Shown here: one piece after another, positions 1 to 9,308 of the stretch
How positions within the stretch are numbered: the first letter of the stretch is position 1
Layout of the letters: the number at the start of each line of letters is the position of its first letter
Assembly (NCBI RefSeq): GCF_018417595.1
Contig: NZ_CP070982.1
Location: 955,501-1,019,500, forward strand
Length of the DNA: 64,000 bases
From: Pseudomonas entomophila
GTDB lineage: Bacteria > Pseudomonadota > Gammaproteobacteria > Pseudomonadales > Pseudomonadaceae
Direction: 5' to 3'
Notes under the pieces: generated by a model
Databases searched by the model: none
What the model was told of the DNA's origin: nothing
The model's input: only the letters and a program-made list of their open reading frames with translations
Made by a program: the position numbers and the translations under genes

Positions 1-177
1 TTTAGAGGGATCTAGCACCTGTGACCGCTGGCTATAGTCGGGCCAGGGGAATTTCAGGAATGGGGGAGGGCGCCGCGCATTGTCGTGGCGCCTCGGGCAG
101 GAGCCGGCTTCACCAGGCGCTCGGCCGTTTCTGAAAGGACTCACTGCCATAACAAAAAAGTACATGGAGTAGCGTCG

Positions 178-2064
178 ATGACATCTGCAAACCCGTTCTG
201 GCGCCGGGCACGTCTGCCCTTGGCCGTCAGCCTCGCTTCCACGCTTGCAAGTCCTGCTTTCGCGGTCAGCTTCAACATCGGTGAAATCGAAGGCCAGTTC
301 GACTCGTCGCTCTCCATCGGCGCCAGCTGGTCGACAGCCAATCCGAACAAGAACCTCATCGGGGTCAACAACGGCGGCAAGGGGTTGTCGCAGACCTCCG
401 ACGACGGCCATCTCAACTTCAAGAAGGGCGAGACCTTCTCGAAGATCTTCAAGGGTATCCACGACCTCGAGCTCAAGTACGGTGACACCGGCGTGTTCGT
501 CCGTGGCAAGTACTGGTACGACTTCGAGCTCAAGGACGAACACCGCGAGTTCAAGGATATCAGCGACTCCAACCGCAAGGAGGGCGCCAAGTCCTCGGGT
601 GCGGAGCTGCTCGACGCCTTCGTCTACCACAACTACTCCATCGCCGACCTGCCGGGCTCGGTGCGCCTGGGCAAGCAGGTGGTCAGCTGGGGTGAGAGCA
701 CCTTCATCGGGGGCGGCATCAACTCGATCAACCCGATCGACGTGTCCGCCTTCCGCCGCCCGGGCGCCGAGGTGAAGGAAGGCCTGATCCCGGTCAACAT
801 GTTCTACATCTCCCAGAGCCTCACCGACAACCTGTCGGCCGAAGCCTTCTACCAGCTCGAATGGGACCAGACCGTCGTCGACAACTGCGGTACCTTCTTC
901 TCGCAACCGGACATCATCGCCGACGGTTGCAACAACAACCTGCGGGTGCTCAACAGCAGCCGCACGGTGCCGGTGGCCGCCCAGCAGTTCCTCGCCACCC
1001 GTGGCGTGAACATCAACGAGGAAGGCGTGATGGTCGGCCGCGGCCCGGACCGTGACGCCCGCGACAGCGGCCAGTTCGGCGTCGCCATGCGCTACATGTT
1101 CGAGCCGCTGGACACCGAGTTCGGTGCCTACTTCATGAACTACCACAGCCGCGCGCCGATCTTCAGCGCCACCGGTGCTCCGCAGTCGGTGTACGCCGGC
1201 CTGGCGGGCCTGCCGGCCCAGCTGAGGTCGCTGGCGCCGATTATCGTCGCGGGCAACTCGAAGTACTTCGTCGAGTACCCGGAAGACATCCGCCTCTACG
1301 GCCTGAGCTTCTCCACCACGCTACCCACCGGCACGGCCTGGAGCGGCGAGTTGAGCTACCGCCCCAATGCCCCGGTGCAGTTGAACACCACCGATATCCT
1401 GTTCGCCGGCGTGCGTCCGATCGGTGGCGCGCTGGCCAACGCCTCGCTGCTCAACGGCGTTCCCGGCCAGGACCTGCATGGTTATCGCCGCAAGGAGATC
1501 ACCCAGTTCCAGACCACCCTGACGCACTTCTTCGACCAGGTGATGGGCGCCAGCCGCATGACCGTTGTCGGCGAGGTGGGTGTCACTCACGTCGGCGGCC
1601 TGGAAAACGCCCACGAAGTTCGCTACGGCCGCGACCCGGTCTATGGCCCTGGCCCGCTGCCCGCCACCGGCGGTGCCAACACCTGCCAGGCACTCAATGC
1701 CAGCACCATCGCCGGTGCCGGTGCTGGCGCCTCCACCGCCAACCTCAACCGCAAGTGCGAGAACGACGGCTACACCACCAGCACCTCCTGGGGCTACCGC
1801 GCCCGGGTGATCTGGGACTACAACGATGTCTTCGCCGGGGTCAACCTCAAGCCCAACGTGGCCTGGTCCCACGACGTCTCCGGCTACTCGCCGGGCCCTG
1901 GCGGCAACTTCGAGGAAGGCCGCAAGGCGGTCAGCCTGGGCCTGGACGCCGAGTACCAGAACACCTACACGGCCAGCCTGTCGTACACCAACTTCTTCGA
2001 CGGCAAGTACACCACCGTGGATGACCGCGACTTCGTCGCCCTCAGCTTCGGCGTGAACTTCTAA
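178..2064 (+). CDS. DUF1302 family outer-membrane protein
   Basis: The 628-residue product starts with an export signal (basic RRAR, a hydrophobic stretch, cut near ASPAFA), followed by a long aromatic and glycine-rich region with alternating polar and hydrophobic residues that ends in a C-terminal Phe (GVNF). This is typical of an outer-membrane beta-barrel, and the length fits DUF1302. An in-frame codon at 85 would extend it, but the ATG at 178 is preceded by a GGAG-like site and begins the signal peptide, so I prefer it. The gene is followed 25 bases later by the DUF1329 gene, its usual partner; the two presumably form one surface or periplasmic system, often linked to hydrophobic substrates. 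The barrel assignment is family knowledge plus composition; the substrate is unknown. Confidence 0.85.
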   Translation: MTSANPFWRRARLPLAVSLASTLASPAFAVSFNIGEIEGQFDSSLSIGASWSTANPNKNLIGVNNGGKGLSQTSDDGHLNFKKGETFSKIFKGIHDLELKYGDTGVFVRGKYWYDFELKDEHREFKDISDSNRKEGAKSSGAELLDAFVYHNYSIADLPGSVRLGKQVVSWGESTFIGGGINSINPIDVSAFRRPGAEVKEGLIPVNMFYISQSLTDNLSAEAFYQLEWDQTVVDNCGTFFSQPDIIADGCNNNLRVLNSSRTVPVAAQQFLATRGVNINEEGVMVGRGPDRDARDSGQFGVAMRYMFEPLDTEFGAYFMNYHSRAPIFSATGAPQSVYAGLAGLPAQLRSLAPIIVAGNSKYFVEYPEDIRLYGLSFSTTLPTGTAWSGELSYRPNAPVQLNTTDILFAGVRPIGGALANASLLNGVPGQDLHGYRRKEITQFQTTLTHFFDQVMGASRMTVVGEVGVTHVGGLENAHEVRYGRDPVYGPGPLPATGGANTCQALNASTIAGAGAGASTANLNRKCENDGYTTSTSWGYRARVIWDYNDVFAGVNLKPNVAWSHDVSGYSPGPGGNFEEGRKAVSLGLDAEYQNTYTASLSYTNFFDGKYTTVDDRDFVALSFGVNF

Positions 2065-2089
2065 GAACACTGATCCAGGACGACACAGA

Positions 2090-3454
2090 ATGAAGATGAC
2101 CACACGTCTGCTGCAAGCCGGTGTACTGGGCCTGTCCCTGCTGGCGACCAGCGTCATGGCTGCGGTTTCCGCCGATGAAGCAGCCAAGCTAGGCTCGACC
2201 CTTACGCCAATGGGGGCGGAGAAAGCCGGTAACGCCGATGGTTCGATCGGCCCTTGGGAGCCGTTGTCGAAGTCCGCCGGGACGGTCGATGCCAAGGGTT
2301 TCCTCTCCGACCCCTATGGCAGCGAGAAACCGCTGTTCACTATCACCAAGCAGAACGCTGCCCAGTACAAGGACAAGCTTTCGCCTGGCCAGATGGCGAT
2401 GCTCGAACGCTACCCGGACACCTACAAGATACCGGTGTACAAGACCCACCGCGGCTCTACCGTGCCTGACGATGTCTTCGCCGCGATCAAGGAAAACGCA
2501 ACCAAGACCACGCTGGTCGGGGGCGGCAACGGCCTGGAGAACTTCCGCACCGCCATTCCGTTCCCGATCCCCAAGGATGGTGTGGAAGTGATCTGGAACC
2601 ACATCACCCGCTACCGCGGTGGCAGCGTGACGCGCCTGGTCACGCAGGCCACCCCGCAGCAGAACGGCTCGTACAGCCTGGTGTACTTCAGGGACCAGTT
2701 CGTCTTCCGCGACAAGATGAAGGATTACGACCCGAGCAACCCAGGCAACATCCTGTTCTATTTCATGCAGGAAGTGACCGCGCCAGCGCGCCTGGCTGGT
2801 ACCGTGCTGCTGGTCCACGAAACCCTCGACCAGGTCAAGGAGCCGCGCAAGGCGTGGATCTACAACGCTGGCCAGCGCCGCGTGCGCCAGGCACCGCAAG
2901 TGTCGTACGACGGTCCGGGTACCGCCGCCGACGGCCTGCGTACGTCCGACAACCTGGACATGTTCAACGGCGCGCCTGATCGCTACGACTGGAAGCTCGA
3001 AGGCAAGAAGGAGATGTACATCGCCTCCAACGCCTACAAGCTCGATGACCCGAAGCTCAAGTACGCGGACATCATCAAGCCTGGCCACATCAACCAGGAC
3101 CTGGCGCGTTACGAGCTGCGCCGTGTCTGGCACGTGGTCGCCACGCTCAAGCCTGGCCAGCGGCACATCTACGCCAAGCGTGACTTCTACATCGACGAGG
3201 ACACCTGGCAAGCTGCGGTGATCGACCAGTACGACGGCCGCAACCAGCTGTGGCGCGTGTCTGAAGCCCATGCCCAGCCGTACTACAACGTGCAGGTGCC
3301 GTGGTACACCCTCGAGGCCATCTACGACCTGCAATCGGGCCGCTACCTGGCCCTGGGCATGAAGAACGAAGAGAAGAGCGCCTACGACTTCGGCTTCAGT
3401 GCCAGCAAGGCCGACTTCCAGCCAGCCGCCCTGCGTCAGTCGGGTGTACGTTGA
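2090..3454 (+). CDS. DUF1329 family periplasmic protein
   Basis: This is a 454-residue exported protein with a clear signal peptide (MKMTTRLLQAGVLGLSLL, cut near SVMA). The mature part matches the DUF1329 family, which is thought to have a LolA/LolB-like lipid-binding fold; recognisable stretches include the WNHITRYRGG region and the RRVRQAPQVSYD region. It lies 25 bases downstream of the DUF1302 barrel gene with a CAGGA ribosome site and is closed by a strong hairpin at 3489–3517, so the two form a bicistronic unit. Delivery or capture of a lipid-like ligand by the pair is inference. Confidence 0.85.
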   Translation: MKMTTRLLQAGVLGLSLLATSVMAAVSADEAAKLGSTLTPMGAEKAGNADGSIGPWEPLSKSAGTVDAKGFLSDPYGSEKPLFTITKQNAAQYKDKLSPGQMAMLERYPDTYKIPVYKTHRGSTVPDDVFAAIKENATKTTLVGGGNGLENFRTAIPFPIPKDGVEVIWNHITRYRGGSVTRLVTQATPQQNGSYSLVYFRDQFVFRDKMKDYDPSNPGNILFYFMQEVTAPARLAGTVLLVHETLDQVKEPRKAWIYNAGQRRVRQAPQVSYDGPGTAADGLRTSDNLDMFNGAPDRYDWKLEGKKEMYIASNAYKLDDPKLKYADIIKPGHINQDLARYELRRVWHVVATLKPGQRHIYAKRDFYIDEDTWQAAVIDQYDGRNQLWRVSEAHAQPYYNVQVPWYTLEAIYDLQSGRYLALGMKNEEKSAYDFGFSASKADFQPAALRQSGVR

Positions 3455-3488
3455 GCTGATTGTCACCCACTCCGTGTGATCCCCCAGA

Positions 3489-3517
3489 ACGCCCCGGCTT
3501 GCCGGGGCGTTTCTGTT
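3489..3517 (+). terminator. Rho-independent terminator after DUF1302–DUF1329
   Basis: A GC-rich stem (GCCCCGG, loop CTTG, CCGGGGC at 3491–3508) flanked by AAC/GTT is followed by a T-rich tail (TTTCTGTTTT). It lies 35 bases after the DUF1329 stop codon. Confidence 0.8.
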
Positions 3518-3720
3518 TTGGCGTGGGCTGAATCCGGCAGGGATTTTCTACCCTGCATTGATGACGAGCTATCGACCCCGCTGATGTCGATCAGTCTTGT
3601 TTCGTTTTGTCGTAGTCTTTTTTGCTCGAAGCGCCCCCATCATCTTCAATTGCGTGGCGTTTGCCGCTAGTCTCGCAAAGATCCGTACCGCCGAAGCCTT
3701 ACAATCAGAACGAGCCGGCC

Positions 3721-6438
3721 ATGACAGACCTGTCCCGTACGCATGGAGTTGCCAGTCAGGCCTTGGGCCTGCTGGACGGGCGTTTCTTCCGGCCTCCGCT
3801 GCCGGAAGCGCACGTACCGAGAGCGCGCCTGTGCCAGCGGTTGCAGCCTGGGCTAACTGGCCGGTTGCTGTTGGTCAACGCACCGGCGGGCTTTGGCAAA
3901 AGCTCCCTCGCCATCGAGTTCTGCCAGGAATTACCCACTCATTGGCGCAGCCTTTGGCTCGGCCTGAGCCAACGCGACGCTGACCCCGGGCGTTTCCTTG
4001 AACGCTTGCTCGAAGGTCTCCAACAGTTCTGTCCAGCCTTGGGCGGACAGGCCCTCGGCTTGCTCAAGATGCGTCAGCGTCACCAGCCTTTCGCCTTCGA
4101 AGAGTGGCTCGATGGCCTGCTCGACGAGCTGGCGCTCTATCTGCAACCCGACACGCCCTTGCTGCTGGTGCTGGACGACTACCACCTCGCCCAGGGGCCG
4201 GTGCTCGATCGCTGCCTGCAATTCTTCCTCAATCACCTGCCACCCGGCCTGGTGCTGCTGGTCACCAGCCGCCAGCGCCCCGATTGGCACCTGGCTCGCC
4301 TGAGGCTGTCACGGCAACTGGTCGAGCTCAACGAGCAGGACTTGCGCCTCACTCCAGACGAGGCGCTGGCTGTGATCGGTCGCCAGCCCACCGGCTTGCG
4401 TGGCCAGGCCCTCGACAATCTTATCCAGCGCAGCGATGGCTGGGTCGCCGGCCTGCGTTTCTGGCAGCTGGCGGCCAGCGAGTCCGGTGACGACAACGCC
4501 TTGCCCCAGGCCCTGCATGGCGGCGAGGGGCTGATCCGTGACTACCTGCTGGAGGAGGTCATCGACATGCTGCCTGCGCCAGTGCAGGCATTCCTCTATG
4601 ACACCGCTTGCCAGGAGCGCTTCTGTACTGAGCTGTGCGATGCCCTGCGCGAGCGCAATGACAGTTCAGATATCTTGCGCTATTTGCAGGCCCACCAAGT
4701 ATTCCTGGTGCCGCTCGACGAACACGGGCGCTGGTTCCGCTATCACCATTTGTTCTCCGACCTGCTGCGTAGCCGTCAGGCGACCGAGCCGTTGGCGGCG
4801 CTGCACCTGCGTGCGTGTCGTTGGTTCGAAGGGCAGGGGCTGCTCGATGAGGCCGTGGAGCAGGCGTTGCGCGCGGGCCACCTGGATGTGGCCGCCGACC
4901 TGGTGCAAAGCCTGTCCGAGGAGCAACTGCTTGCTGAACAGAACGTCGGCATGCTGCTGCGCTGGAAAATGGACCTGCCCGACAGCCTGCTCATCAGCAC
5001 GCCACGGCTGATCGTGCTGTACAGCTGGGCCTTGGGGCTTGCCTGCCAGTTGGACGCCGCCGAAGAGCTTGCGGGCTACCTCAGCCGTTTCCTGCCAGCA
5101 CCATCGGCCACGGCCCAGAAGTCGATGCTGGCCCAATGGCTGGCGCTCAGTGGCGTCATCGCCCGTGGCCGCGGTGACCGTGAACGTACCCAGGCGTACT
5201 GCGGCGAGGCGTTGCAAAGCCTGCCCTGCAAGCGCTACGGCCAGCGCCTGGTTTGCCTGTCCACACTGTCCAACCTGGCCATCGCCGATGGCGACTTCTG
5301 GCGTGCGCGGGGGTGGAACCGTGAGGCGCTGGAACTGGCCCAGCGGGTCGGCAACCCCTTGTTCGAAGCGTTGGCCCACTACGATCGGGCTCGGGTGCTG
5401 CATGCCCGCGGCGAGGTGCTGAGGGCGCAGGATGAAGTGCGTCAGGGGCTGCTGCGGCTGCAGGGGTTGTCTGGGCAGCGCCTGTACGCCGTGCGCGCAC
5501 GCCTCACACTGTACGAAGGTTACCTGCTGGCAGCGCGCCTCCAGCCTGTCCAGGGGCGCGCTCGCTTGCGTGCGGGCCTCAGCGAGGCACGTAGCTGCCG
5601 CGATATCAGCGTGTTGATCGGCCATTGCGTGATCGCCTCGCTCGATGGTCGTGAAGGTCGCTTCGCCGAGGCATTCGCGGAGTTGGCCGAAGCTGAGCGG
5701 CTGATGCATATCTGGGACGTGCCGCCGATCTTCTACCTGGCCATGATCACCCTGGTGAAATGTGAACTGTGGCTGGCCCAGGGGCGGACGGACCTGGCCG
5801 AATCCTGGTTGCTGCGTCTGGGGCAAACCTATGGCGGCGAGCAACCTGCGGCCGCCCCCGAGTTCCACCCGCTGCTGCCCTTGCACATCGAACTGCAGCA
5901 GGCATTGCTGGAGCGCGTGCTGGATCGCCCACGCCAGGCCGAGGCACGTCTGCGCACACTGGTCGAACGAGGCCAGGCCAGTGGCGGCATGACACTTGTG
6001 GTCAGTGCGTTGTGCCAGTTGATCGGCCTGTTGCTCGGTGAAGGCCGGGAGCCCGAGGCGGGCAGGTTGTTGCCCCAGGCACTTGAGGCGGCTCAAGGTG
6101 GTGCGTTGCAGGCATTCCAGCGGTTGCTTGAGGATCAGCCCGCCTGGTTGCGTGAACAACTGGCGGGCCAGCCCGTCAGCCCTGCCCAGGCTGACCTGCT
6201 GGCGCGTCTCCCTGAGGCGCAGGCGAATGACCTCGGCGCTACCGAGGCGCTCAGTGGTCGTGAGCTGGCCGTGCTGGAGCTGATTGCCCAGGGCTGCTCC
6301 AACCAGCAGATCAGTGAGCGCCTGTTCATCTCGCTGCACACGGTCAAGACCCACGCCAGCCATATCAACGGCAAGCTGGGTGTCGAGCGCCGCACCCAGG
6401 CCGTGGCCAGGGCCAAGTCCCTGGGGCTGTTGGCGTAA
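3721..6438 (+). CDS. MalT-like LuxR-family ATP-dependent regulator
   Basis: This large 905-residue regulator belongs to the LAL/MalT class. A Walker A motif (APAGFGKSS, residues about 54–62) and a Walker B stretch (LLLVLDDYHL, about 147–156) define a STAND-type ATPase. A long helical repeat region of TPR character fills roughly residues 350–820, and the last 65 residues are a LuxR helix-turn-helix (LSGRELAVLELIAQGCSNQQISERLF compressed: SGRELAVLELIAQG then TVKTHASHINGKLGV). The ATG at 3721 is chosen over an upstream in-frame codon at 3622 because homology starts at MTDLS. Its position just after DUF1302–DUF1329 suggests it activates that pair in response to a ligand, but the inducer is unknown. 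Confidence 0.85.
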   Translation: MTDLSRTHGVASQALGLLDGRFFRPPLPEAHVPRARLCQRLQPGLTGRLLLVNAPAGFGKSSLAIEFCQELPTHWRSLWLGLSQRDADPGRFLERLLEGLQQFCPALGGQALGLLKMRQRHQPFAFEEWLDGLLDELALYLQPDTPLLLVLDDYHLAQGPVLDRCLQFFLNHLPPGLVLLVTSRQRPDWHLARLRLSRQLVELNEQDLRLTPDEALAVIGRQPTGLRGQALDNLIQRSDGWVAGLRFWQLAASESGDDNALPQALHGGEGLIRDYLLEEVIDMLPAPVQAFLYDTACQERFCTELCDALRERNDSSDILRYLQAHQVFLVPLDEHGRWFRYHHLFSDLLRSRQATEPLAALHLRACRWFEGQGLLDEAVEQALRAGHLDVAADLVQSLSEEQLLAEQNVGMLLRWKMDLPDSLLISTPRLIVLYSWALGLACQLDAAEELAGYLSRFLPAPSATAQKSMLAQWLALSGVIARGRGDRERTQAYCGEALQSLPCKRYGQRLVCLSTLSNLAIADGDFWRARGWNREALELAQRVGNPLFEALAHYDRARVLHARGEVLRAQDEVRQGLLRLQGLSGQRLYAVRARLTLYEGYLLAARLQPVQGRARLRAGLSEARSCRDISVLIGHCVIASLDGREGRFAEAFAELAEAERLMHIWDVPPIFYLAMITLVKCELWLAQGRTDLAESWLLRLGQTYGGEQPAAAPEFHPLLPLHIELQQALLERVLDRPRQAEARLRTLVERGQASGGMTLVVSALCQLIGLLLGEGREPEAGRLLPQALEAAQGGALQAFQRLLEDQPAWLREQLAGQPVSPAQADLLARLPEAQANDLGATEALSGRELAVLELIAQGCSNQQISERLFISLHTVKTHASHINGKLGVERRTQAVARAKSLGLLA

Positions 6439-6551
6439 CCCGGCCAGCGTCATTCCAGGGCTCATCTTTCCCGACCCGCTGCCGATACAGGATTCGGCGC
6501 CATGCATCGTCGCGCGCCTTCTCCCCATTTCTTCGCATACAGGTCGTGTTG

Positions 6552-8159
6552 ATGCTGCAGTACGGGCAAAAAAGCTTTCTGATCGTCGACGATTTCACCG
6601 ACTTTCGCACTTCGACCCGCTCCATGCTGCGGGAGCTGGGCGTGCGCGACGTGGATACCGCGGACAGCGGCGAGCAGGCGCTGCGCATGTGTGGGCAAAA
6701 GCGCTACGACTTCATTCTCCAGGACTTCCACCTGGGCGATGGCAAGAAGAATGGCCAGCAGGTGCTCGAGGACCTGATCCTCGACAAGCTCATCAGCCAT
6801 GAGTGCGTGTTCATCATGGTCACGGCCGAGAGCAGCCAGTCCATCGTGCTCAGTGCCATCGAGCACGAACCCGACGCCTACCTGACCAAGCCTTTCAACC
6901 GGGTCGGCCTGGCCCAGCGATTGGAGAAGCTCACCCAGCGCAAGACGCTGCTCAAGCCGATCCTCCAGGCGCTCGACCGCTCCCGCCCGGCCGAAGTGCT
7001 CGCGGCTTGTGCAGAGCTGTGCAAGAAAGATCCGCGCTTCGCCCCGCTGTGCCTGCGCTATCGCGCCGACGCACTGCGTGACCTGAACCGTTTCGAGGAA
7101 CTCGAGAAGTTCCTCAAGAGCATCCTGGCCAGCCGCCCACAGCCGTGGGTCTATGCCGCACTGGGCAACCTGTTGCACAAGCGCGGCCAGAACGCACAGG
7201 CCCAGGGGGTCTACGAGCAGGCGCTAAAAGCCTTCCCGATCATGCCCAACTTGTATGACGGCATGGCGGAGGTGCTGGTCGCCCAGGGTGAAACCCGGCG
7301 TGCCCAGCACATGCTGGAAGAGGCGGTGCGCCTGTCTCCGCTGGCCGTACGCCGCCAGGCCGCGCTGGGCAAGCTGGCGCTGGACAACGCCGACTTCGAG
7401 AGTGCGTCGAAGGCCTTCCGCCACGCCGTGAACCAAGGGCAGAGCTCACGCTACAAGGATGCCGAAAGCAACCTGGGCCTGGTCCAGGCCCTCATGAACA
7501 AGAACGCCGGTAATGGTCTCGATGCCCGTACCCGCGTCGAAATCAACACCGTGCTCAGCGAAGTGGCCAAGGAAAACGTCGAGGATCAGGGCCTGCAGGT
7601 GCGCGCACGCTTGATGAAGGCCGCCAGCCTGCAACAGGCCGGTGACGCGGAAACCGCGGCCAAGCTAACCGAGCAGGCCATGCAGCGCCTGGACAAGATG
7701 GAGCAGTTCTTTTCGGTCGAAGCGGCGCTGACGGTGGCCAAGCAGTTGCAGCAGCTTGGCCAGGATGCGGCGGGCACCTCGATTCTCAAGGGGTGCGTGG
7801 AGACCTACGGCGATGATCCCAAGGTCATGCAGAGCGTGGCCAAGCTTACTGATGACCCCACGGTGCTCGGTGCCGTGACCGAGGCGGTGGATCTGAACCG
7901 TCAAGGCGTGCGCAGCTACCAGGGTGGGCAGCTCAACGAGGCGCTGGGCATGTTCCGCAAGGCGCTGTCGCTGCAGCCGAAGAACATCAGTATCGCCTTG
8001 AACACCGCCCAGGCGCTGTTGCGCATCGGTGGCGAGACGCCGTCGCCCGCAGTCATGCAGGAGTGCCGCAACTGCCTGACCAGCGTGGCCGGTATCCCCG
8101 CCAGCGACAGCCGCTACGACCGCTACCGCAAATTGCACATCCGGGTGTTCGGCGCATGA
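6552..8159 (+). CDS. Response regulator with C-terminal TPR domain
   Basis: The 535-residue protein has an N-terminal receiver domain with acidic pocket DD at 13–14, predicted phospho-acceptor Asp58 (FILQDFH), Thr91 and Lys113 (LTKPFN). The rest, from about 160 onward, is a run of TPR-like helical pairs with A/L/Y-rich repeats and no DNA-binding domain, so output is probably by protein–protein contact. Two in-frame codons lie at 6546 (GTG) and 6552 (ATG); an AGG at 6541–6543 is spaced correctly only for 6552. Its stop overlaps the start of the histidine kinase gene by an ATGA junction, which implies translational coupling and a cognate pair. Confidence 0.85.
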   Translation: MLQYGQKSFLIVDDFTDFRTSTRSMLRELGVRDVDTADSGEQALRMCGQKRYDFILQDFHLGDGKKNGQQVLEDLILDKLISHECVFIMVTAESSQSIVLSAIEHEPDAYLTKPFNRVGLAQRLEKLTQRKTLLKPILQALDRSRPAEVLAACAELCKKDPRFAPLCLRYRADALRDLNRFEELEKFLKSILASRPQPWVYAALGNLLHKRGQNAQAQGVYEQALKAFPIMPNLYDGMAEVLVAQGETRRAQHMLEEAVRLSPLAVRRQAALGKLALDNADFESASKAFRHAVNQGQSSRYKDAESNLGLVQALMNKNAGNGLDARTRVEINTVLSEVAKENVEDQGLQVRARLMKAASLQQAGDAETAAKLTEQAMQRLDKMEQFFSVEAALTVAKQLQQLGQDAAGTSILKGCVETYGDDPKVMQSVAKLTDDPTVLGAVTEAVDLNRQGVRSYQGGQLNEALGMFRKALSLQPKNISIALNTAQALLRIGGETPSPAVMQECRNCLTSVAGIPASDSRYDRYRKLHIRVFGA

Positions 8160-8848
8160 ATCAGGATAACCAGGGGCTGGACTTCTCCACGGTGATCGCC
8201 TCCACCGTGCATGATCTGAAGAACTCGCTCTCGGCGCTGACCCATGCCCACAGCCAATGGCTGGCGCGCCTGCCCGAAGAACTGCGCGGCGGTACCGAGC
8301 AAGGCGTGGTGGAGCACGAGCTCAGCCACTTGAACGGCATGTTGGTGCAGTTGCTGGGACTGTACAAGCTGGGCGTCAACCAGCTCCCCATCTGCCCGGA
8401 CTACCACGAGCTCGACGATTTCATCGAAGCCCAGCTGGCGGCCCAGGAAGAGGTGATCAAGCACCGTGACATCCTCGCCACCTGGCGTATCGAGACCGAA
8501 AGCCCGCTGGGGTTCTTTGATCGCGAGCTGGTTGCTTCGGTCGTTGCCAATGTGCTCACCAATGCCATCCGTTATGCCGGTCATGCGCTGCTGATCAGCA
8601 TCGAGGAGGAGGGCGAGCAACTGGTGATCAGCGTCAACGACGACGGCACCGGTTATCCACAGCGCATGCTCGAGCGCCAGCATGACTATGTGCAGGGTAT
8701 CGATTCGCAGAGTGGCAGCACTGGGCTGGGGTTGTACTTTGCCGCGCGGATTGCCGCACTGCATGAGCGCAACGGCGTGCGCGGGCGGATTGAGATCGCC
8801 AATGGCGGGACGTTGGGCGGCGGGTTGTTCCGGTTGTATCTGCCCTGA
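8156..8848 (+). CDS. Soluble sensor histidine kinase
   Basis: This is a compact 230-residue kinase without membrane segments. The H-box is very close to the N-terminus (STVHDLKNSLSAL, His19), followed by a HATPase_c domain with N-box NAIRYAG, G1 box DDGTGYP and G2 box STGLGLYF. It starts at an ATGA overlap with the upstream TPR response regulator and is very likely its partner. There is no sensor domain beyond the dimerisation region, so input presumably comes from a protein partner or from the TPR regulator itself. The start codon is set by the overlap. Confidence 0.85.
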   Translation: MNQDNQGLDFSTVIASTVHDLKNSLSALTHAHSQWLARLPEELRGGTEQGVVEHELSHLNGMLVQLLGLYKLGVNQLPICPDYHELDDFIEAQLAAQEEVIKHRDILATWRIETESPLGFFDRELVASVVANVLTNAIRYAGHALLISIEEEGEQLVISVNDDGTGYPQRMLERQHDYVQGIDSQSGSTGLGLYFAARIAALHERNGVRGRIEIANGGTLGGGLFRLYLP

Positions 8849-8974
8849 GTGATCTCAAGCTGCCTTCATGTGAATGTATTGCTTGATGCGCTCAAATTAG
8901 ATCTGTTTCCCGAAGCAGCGTAGGCGAATTCCCTTTTGAGCCAGGCGGGCTTTCTTTGAGGTTGGGCGAATGAC

Positions 8975-8999
8975 AATGTAGATACTCCGTTTCTACATT
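8975..8999. promoter_or_regulatory. Inverted repeat upstream of mazEF (candidate operator)
   Basis: A perfect 8-base inverted repeat (AATGTAGA, 9-base gap, TCTACATT) lies 54 bases before the antitoxin start. Related half-sites recur nearer the gene: TTTCTAC at 9022–9028 and GTATCTACC at 9032–9040, the latter matching the reverse complement of TGTAGATAC at 8978–8986 in 8 of 9 bases. AbrB-fold antitoxins of the MazE type usually repress their own promoter by binding such repeats, so autoregulation is inferred. Confidence 0.5.
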
Positions 9000-9053
9000 T
9001 TACTTGCCATCGCCGAGAGGGTTTCTACTATGTATCTACCTTGGGAGATACTT

Positions 9054-9308
9054 ATGCAGATCAAGATTCAGCAATGGGGCAACAGCGCAGCTATTCGTCT
9101 TCCTGCGGCGGTGCTCAAGCAAATGCGCTTAGGGGTGGGTTCAACCTTGAACCTGGATACGGCGGGTGAAACGCTGGTGCTCAAGCCGGTCAGATCGAAA
9201 CCCCGGTACACACTCGAAGAGTTGATGGCGCAGTGTGACCTGGATGCTCCCGAACCCGCGGACATGGCCGATTGGAACACTATGCCTCCGGTAGGGCGTG
9301 AGGTGTGA
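9054..9308 (+). CDS. mazE: MazE-type antitoxin (AbrB/MazE fold)
   Basis: The 84-residue protein has the swapped-hairpin AbrB/MazE DNA-binding domain at its N-terminus (IQQWGNSAAIRLPAAVLKQM) followed by an acidic, probably flexible tail that would wrap the toxin. The ATG at 9054 is preferred to one at 9030 because GGGAGA sits 7 bases before it and the family starts at MQIKIQQWGNS. Its stop overlaps the toxin GTG start (GTGA), so antitoxin and toxin are coupled. Base composition looks somewhat lower in GC than the neighbours, which is compatible with an acquired module. Confidence 0.88.
   Translation: MQIKIQQWGNSAAIRLPAAVLKQMRLGVGSTLNLDTAGETLVLKPVRSKPRYTLEELMAQCDLDAPEPADMADWNTMPPVGREV

Noticed and set aside
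1..177. Possible gene at the left edge
   Set aside because: No open frame with coding character and no repeat was seen; it is probably the promoter region of the DUF1302 gene.
3622..3720. N-terminal extension of the MalT-like regulator
   Set aside because: The extra 33 residues lack family similarity and a ribosome site; ATG 3721 fits better.
4666..6528. 620-codon open frame on the minus strand
   Set aside because: It is antisense to the MalT-like regulator gene and has shadow-type composition with no signature.
9030..9053. Upstream ATG for mazE
   Set aside because: It would place the start inside a repeat half-site and lacks a ribosome site, while 9054 has one.
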